In this document: piece after piece, positions 7,714 through 10,475 of the stretch | Position numbering within the stretch: the first letter of the stretch is position 1 | Layout: every line of letters begins with the position of its first letter | Assembly: GCA_035417425.1 (NCBI GenBank) | Contig: DAOLPD010000104.1 | Span: forward strand, 1-10,475 | Direction of reading: 5' to 3' | Length of the DNA: 10,475 nt | Origin: BRH-c25 sp035417425 | GTDB lineage: Bacteria; Bacillota; Clostridia; Lutisporales; Lutisporaceae | Program-made: the position numbers and the translations under genes | The notes under the pieces: model-generated | Told to the model about the DNA's origin: nothing | The model's database searches: none | The model's input: only the letters and a program-made list of their open reading frames with translations

Positions 7714-8996
7714 TATAATTCACCATCCATTATGCCGGGGAAAAGTGAAAATATGGAGAGTTGCTCAATATTTTCGCGGTTCTTGATATTATCCTCCAGC
7801 AGCAGTCTGTTTTTAATGGATACCGCACTGGTTGGTATGCTTTTTTGGGGGAAATACCTGCCTTTGCAGGTAATGAAATATTTTGCCCGCTTTAGAACTA
7901 TTCCGAGTTTTTTTAGGTCATCAAAGTCAAGCATGGATACCCTTCTCCCCTGAACTATCCGTTGAGCTGATTTGACTCCTATTCCGGGTACTCTCAGCAA
8001 TGTATAATAATCCGCTTTGTTGACTTCTACGGGAAATTTGTCAAGGTTTCTGATAGCCCAGCCGCTCTTTGGATCCAATAGCTCATCAAAGTTTGGATTC
8101 TCTTCATTTAATAACTCGCCGGAGTTAAAACCATAAAACCGGAGGAGCCAGTCTGCCTGATACAGCCGGTGTTCCCTCAATAGGGGCGGGCCGCTGATTG
8201 CCGGAAGATTAGGGTGATTTGATACCGGTACATAGGCGGAATAGTATACCCTTTTAAGCTTGTAGCTGTTATAAAGATGCTCGGACAGCTTCAAAATCTT
8301 TAAATCATTGTCTTTTGTGGCACCAACGATTAATTGGGTGGATTGGCCTCCCGGGACAAATTGGGGAGTACTTCTAAACTTTAGCTTTTCTTCCTGATAT
8401 TGAATTATTCCTGACTTTATGAGCCCCATAGGCTTGATTATTGACTCTTTGGTCTTTTGGGGCGCCAGCAGCTTGAGGCTTTCGCCTGAAGGAAGCTCAA
8501 TGTTAACACTCATCCTGTCCACATATTTTCCTGTCTCCTCTATCAGCTTATTGCTTGCTCCAGGAATGGCCTTTACATGAATGTACCCGTTGAAATTGAC
8601 CTCCTCCCGGAGCCTCTTGACAGACTTCAGGAGCAGCTCCATGGTATGGTCGGGGCTTACGCATACGGCGGAGCTTAGAAAAAGGCCTTCAATATAATTC
8701 CTCCTATAAAAATTAATTGTGAGGTTAACCAGTTCATCGATGGTAAAGGCAGCTCTGGGAACATCGTTGGAAGAGCGGTTGACACAATATTTGCAATCGT
8801 ATATGCAGTAGTTTGTAAGCAGTATTTTCAACAGTGAAATGCACCTGCCGTCAGGAGTCCAGCTGTGGCAGATGCCTGAGGGTGCAGCATTTCCTATACC
8901 GCCTTTCCTGTTCTTTCTGCTGCTTCCGCTGGAGGAGCAGGATACATCATATTTCGCAGAATCAGATAATATTTTTATTTTTTCATTAAGGTCCAT
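7713..8996 (-). CDS. Radical SAM protein, putative DNA modification/repair (TIGR03916-like)
   Basis: The 427-residue protein carries the radical SAM cluster motif CxxxCxxC at C64, C68 and C71 (CIYDCKYC), which binds a 4Fe-4S cluster and S-adenosylmethionine. The surrounding text, SSSGSSR at 21-27, GICHSWTPDGRCISLLKILL at 41-60 and YRRNYIEGLFLSS at 97-109, is typical of the family annotated as putative DNA modification/repair radical SAM protein. A helix-hairpin-helix motif (LLRVPGIGVKSAQRIVQG, 333-350) near the C-terminus supports nonspecific DNA binding. Extra cysteines at 20, 43 and 53 could bind another metal centre, but this is a guess. The ATG at 8996 has AGGGGTG a few bases upstream. 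It is the first gene of a two-gene operon with the TIGR03915-like partner. The substrate and reaction are unknown; photoproduct-lyase-like or base-modifying chemistry would be compatible with the domains. Confidence 0.88.
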   Translation of the reverse strand: MDLNEKIKILSDSAKYDVSCSSSGSSRKNRKGGIGNAAPSGICHSWTPDGRCISLLKILLTNYCIYDCKYCVNRSSNDVPRAAFTIDELVNLTINFYRRNYIEGLFLSSAVCVSPDHTMELLLKSVKRLREEVNFNGYIHVKAIPGASNKLIEETGKYVDRMSVNIELPSGESLKLLAPQKTKESIIKPMGLIKSGIIQYQEEKLKFRSTPQFVPGGQSTQLIVGATKDNDLKILKLSEHLYNSYKLKRVYYSAYVPVSNHPNLPAISGPPLLREHRLYQADWLLRFYGFNSGELLNEENPNFDELLDPKSGWAIRNLDKFPVEVNKADYYTLLRVPGIGVKSAQRIVQGRRVSMLDFDDLKKLGIVLKRAKYFITCKGRYFPQKSIPTSAVSIKNRLLLEDNIKNRENIEQLSIFSLFPGIMDGEL

Positions 8997-9020
8997 AAAA
9001 ACACCCCTGCAGATATTTAT

Positions 9021-9049
9021 ATTATCATATTACCAAACTTTGCCGTAAA
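9021..9049 (-). promoter_or_regulatory. Predicted promoter of the radical SAM operon
   Basis: On the minus strand, TTTACG at 9049-9044 and GATAAT at 9026-9021 are separated by 17 bp, giving a start near 9014 and a short leader containing the AGGGGTG ribosome site. An alternative pair, TTTGCT at 9056-9051 with TAATAT at 9032-9027 (18 bp), would overlap the SOS-like box directly. Either reading places the box at or beside the -35 region. Confidence 0.5.
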
Positions 9050-9052
9050 AAG

Positions 9053-9066
9053 CAAACGTATGTTCG
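9053..9066 (-). promoter_or_regulatory. LexA/SOS box upstream of the radical SAM operon
   Basis: The minus strand reads CGAACATACGTTTG. This fits the Gram-positive LexA (DinR) consensus CGAAC-N4-GTTCG with a single mismatch (GTTTG), and the inner four bases also fit the purine/pyrimidine preferences of the Bacillus consensus. It ends 3 bp from the predicted -35 box and 56 bp upstream of the radical SAM start codon. LexA repression released by DNA damage is the natural reading. The site is also upstream of the divergent sigma gene, but 200 bp away, so the radical SAM operon is the better target. Confidence 0.7.
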
Positions 9067-9130
9067 TGTATATTATCTTATAATTGTTAAATTTTATAAG
9101 GGTTTGCGATATAATGGAAAGGGAGAATTA

Positions 9131-9144
9131 CAAGTGTATACTTG
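9131..9144. repeat. Short inverted repeat CAAGT-N4-ACTTG
   Basis: Two perfect 5-base arms flank GTAT. It lies about 15 bp downstream of a perfect TATAAT at 9110-9115 that has no convincing -35 box. It could be a small operator or an RNA hairpin in a leader, but it is short enough to occur by chance. Confidence 0.3.
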
Positions 9145-9203
9145 CGAATTGTAGAGAAAGCTGTTATTGCAAAGCTGTGAATTTTAATTATTTTTACGTC
9201 ACA

Positions 9204-9232
9204 TTGTTTACTTGTTAATCGTTATATAAATA
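9204..9232 (+). promoter_or_regulatory. Candidate promoter of the sigma factor gene
   Basis: TTGTTT at 9204-9209 and TAAATA at 9227-9232 are separated by 17 bp, placing a start near 9239, right at the edge of the 18-bp palindrome. Both boxes are imperfect. I saw no clear ECF-type -35 (GGAAC-like) element here, so autoregulation by the sigma factor is not supported. Confidence 0.35.
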
Positions 9233-9237
9233 AATCC

Positions 9238-9255
9238 TAAATGAGCGCTCATTTA
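9238..9255. promoter_or_regulatory. 18-bp perfect palindrome, likely operator
   Basis: TAAATGAGCGCTCATTTA at this position equals its own reverse complement over all 18 bases. It sits between the candidate promoter and the ribosome site of the sigma gene, roughly at the predicted transcription start, an ideal place for a repressor. The GAGCGCTC core with A/T-rich flanks resembles operators of TetR-type dimers, but no such regulator gene lies in the window. With no gap between the arms it is a poor RNA hairpin and not a terminator. Confidence 0.55.
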
Positions 9256-9273
9256 CAAAGACAGGTGATTTAT

Positions 9274-9792
9274 TTGAATTTAGCCGATATTGAGACTATT
9301 ATCGAAAACTACCAGTTCAACATATTTAAATATTGCTTTCAAATGCTTAGGAGCAAAGAGGCTTCTGAAGATGTTACCCAGGAAGTCTTTTTGACTTATT
9401 ATCGATTATCCGGGAAGAAAGAAAATGTCCCTCAATATTTATATGCCATAGCCCACAGCAGATGTATCGATATTCTGAGAAGAGAAAAGAGGAAGCATTT
9501 GTTTGCCAAAAACTTCAGCTATGAAGCCTATGAGAAGGCTGCTGAAGATTCATTCTTTAGAAATGAATACAGCTATGAACTGCAGGCTGCACTAGAAACT
9601 CTGACTGATTATGAAAGAAGTGTCCTGCTGCTTAAGACTGTCAGCGGATTATCTTTCAGAGAGATATCAGAAATTCTAAAAAAGAAAGAACCTGCATTGA
9701 GGAAGCAGTTTCAGCGTGCAAAATTAAAAATCGAAAAGAAAATAAAAAGGGAAGGGGCAGAGAGTAATGATGAAGGAATTCCAGTCTTTTGA
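9274..9792 (+). CDS. ECF-type RNA polymerase sigma-70 family factor
   Basis: The protein (172 residues from this start) has the two-domain ECF layout. Region 2 is at about residues 10-72, with FKYCFQMLRSKEASEDVTQE followed by VFLTYYRL and the DILRREKR end. Region 4 is at about 105-155, with LTDYERSVLLLKTVSGLSFR then EISEILKKKEPALRKQFQRA as helix-turn-helix. There is no region 1.1 or 3. I prefer the TTG at 9274, preceded by AGGTGA at 9263-9268, over the in-frame ATG at 9241. That ATG has no ribosome site, lies inside the palindrome and would add 11 residues. The 3' end overlaps the next gene by 26 nt, the usual arrangement of an ECF sigma with its membrane regulator. Target promoters and the inducing signal are unknown. 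Confidence 0.85.
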   Translation: MNLADIETIIENYQFNIFKYCFQMLRSKEASEDVTQEVFLTYYRLSGKKENVPQYLYAIAHSRCIDILRREKRKHLFAKNFSYEAYEKAAEDSFFRNEYSYELQAALETLTDYERSVLLLKTVSGLSFREISEILKKKEPALRKQFQRAKLKIEKKIKREGAESNDEGIPVF

Positions 9793-10432
9793 GGATGTAA
9801 TCAATTATTTGGCCACAGAAGAAATTCCTTTTACAGATTGCAAACAAGATATAATGAAAAGATTAAATGCCGGGATATTAAGCAAAAAAAATACATATAG
9901 AAAATTATGCATTATATGTGCGATTTCATTTACTTTAATCATTTCCGCTGCATTCACCTTGGGATATATAAAGGAACACGCGGAATTTGTAAAAGCACAT
10001 GCCGGAGAAATAAGGGGCAAATTAGTTGATGACAGAGGGAATATTGTGATTCAAGCCGGCGTTGCCAGTGAAGCTGAAGAATATGAAAGCCGTATGCTTG
10101 AGCAGGAGCAGAGAAAAATATCAGTCGAGAAATTTGATTATATTAAAAAAAATCTTGAAGATAAACTGCCGGATGATAAGATTGCGATATTTATTCCGGT
10201 TAAAGGCCTTGATGCATTCACAGACTTTAGCATATTGAATTGGTGTGAATATTATTACACTATTGAAGATACGAGGAATAATATATCACACTACGGACCC
10301 TTACCCGGATATGTTCCGGACGGATTTGCATTAATTGAATCAGGTGTTTATTATGAGTATGAGAATTATTATGAGCCTTATGAAGAAAAAATGGCATATA
10401 AAGAATTTTTAATGAAGCTTCTTAGAGTATAA
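9767..10432 (+). CDS. Single-pass membrane protein, probable regulator (anti-sigma) of the adjacent sigma factor
   Basis: The 221-residue protein has a cytoplasmic-type N-terminus of about 46 residues, one membrane helix at about 47-67 (LCIICAISFTLIISAAFTLG) and an outer domain of about 150 residues. The layout and the 26-nt overlap with the sigma gene suggest an anti-sigma factor. However, no HxxxCxxC zinc motif of the ZAS type is present, so the mechanism would differ. The motif LPGYVPDGFALIE at 179-191 resembles the P-x-Y-x-P-x-G-F start of DUF4367-like domains often found in clostridial sigma-linked proteins. Here only about 30 residues follow it, rich in Tyr and Glu, so the domain may be truncated. 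AAGGGG at 9752-9757 supports the ATG at 9767; a second ATG follows immediately at 9770. The family is not recognised with certainty. Confidence 0.65.
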   Translation: MMKEFQSFEDVINYLATEEIPFTDCKQDIMKRLNAGILSKKNTYRKLCIICAISFTLIISAAFTLGYIKEHAEFVKAHAGEIRGKLVDDRGNIVIQAGVASEAEEYESRMLEQEQRKISVEKFDYIKKNLEDKLPDDKIAIFIPVKGLDAFTDFSILNWCEYYYTIEDTRNNISHYGPLPGYVPDGFALIESGVYYEYENYYEPYEEKMAYKEFLMKLLRV

Positions 10433-10475
10433 TTTTCATTGGCAAAATAAAAGGCAAAAATAAAGGGAAGAGGCA

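Noticed and set aside
9114..9218. 34-residue cysteine-containing ORF (begins MERENYKC) upstream of the sigma gene
   Set aside because: Its start codon overlaps the TATAAT, the only ribosome-site-like AAGGG is 11 nt away, and the composition is that of random AT-rich DNA. I do not call it a gene without conservation.
9241..9273. ATG at 9241 as start of the sigma factor
   Set aside because: There is no ribosome site upstream, the codon is part of the perfect palindrome, and it lies within a few bases of the predicted transcription start. The TTG at 9274 has AGGTGA.
10441..10464. Near-repeat GGCAAAATAAAA / GGCAAAAATAAA at the window end
   Set aside because: Short, A-rich and imperfect, with only two copies; likely chance upstream of the next gene.

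Overview
The window looks like a piece of a Clostridia-type Bacillota chromosome. Supporting this are the strong AGGAGG-like ribosome binding sites, GTG and TTG starts, moderately low GC, a Bacillus/Clostridium-type SOS box, and protein families typical of anaerobic clostridia. A placement near the cellulolytic Acetivibrio/Ruminiclostridium group is only a guess. I see no rRNA, tRNA, CRISPR array, insertion sequence or phage gene.

Region 1 (1-5077, plus strand) is the downstream part of an aerotolerance-type (Bat-like) operon. It holds the C-terminus of a DUF58 protein, a BatA-like membrane VWA protein, and a large membrane protein with two VWA domains, the second set inside a glutamine-amidotransferase-like fold. 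The genes are 4 nt apart or overlapping. A MoxR AAA+ ATPase gene would be expected just upstream, outside the window. In such systems the ATPase and VWA proteins are thought to act as metal-dependent chaperones or assembly factors at the membrane, but the client here is unknown.

Region 2 (5078-6975, plus strand) is more AT-rich at its start and has two single genes with their own promoters. The first is a MerR-type activator with a GyrI-like ligand domain, behind a classic 19-bp-spacer MerR promoter carrying a dyad. The second is a solo B3/B4 domain protein, a stand-alone relative of the editing domain of phenylalanyl-tRNA synthetase beta.

Region 3 (6976-9066, minus strand) is the most interesting part. 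It is a two-gene operon, translationally coupled through a TAATG overlap, made of a radical SAM protein with a helix-hairpin-helix motif (TIGR03916-like) and its usual partner of unknown biochemistry (TIGR03915-like). This pair is predicted to act in DNA repair or modification. A good LexA/SOS box lies just upstream of its promoter, which would tie this little-studied system to the DNA damage response.

Region 4 (9067-10475, plus strand) holds an ECF-type sigma factor overlapping a single-pass membrane protein that is probably its regulator. An 18-bp perfect palindrome sits at the predicted transcription start of this pair. The divergent intergenic region of about 280 bp between regions 3 and 4 is therefore dense with candidate regulatory signals.
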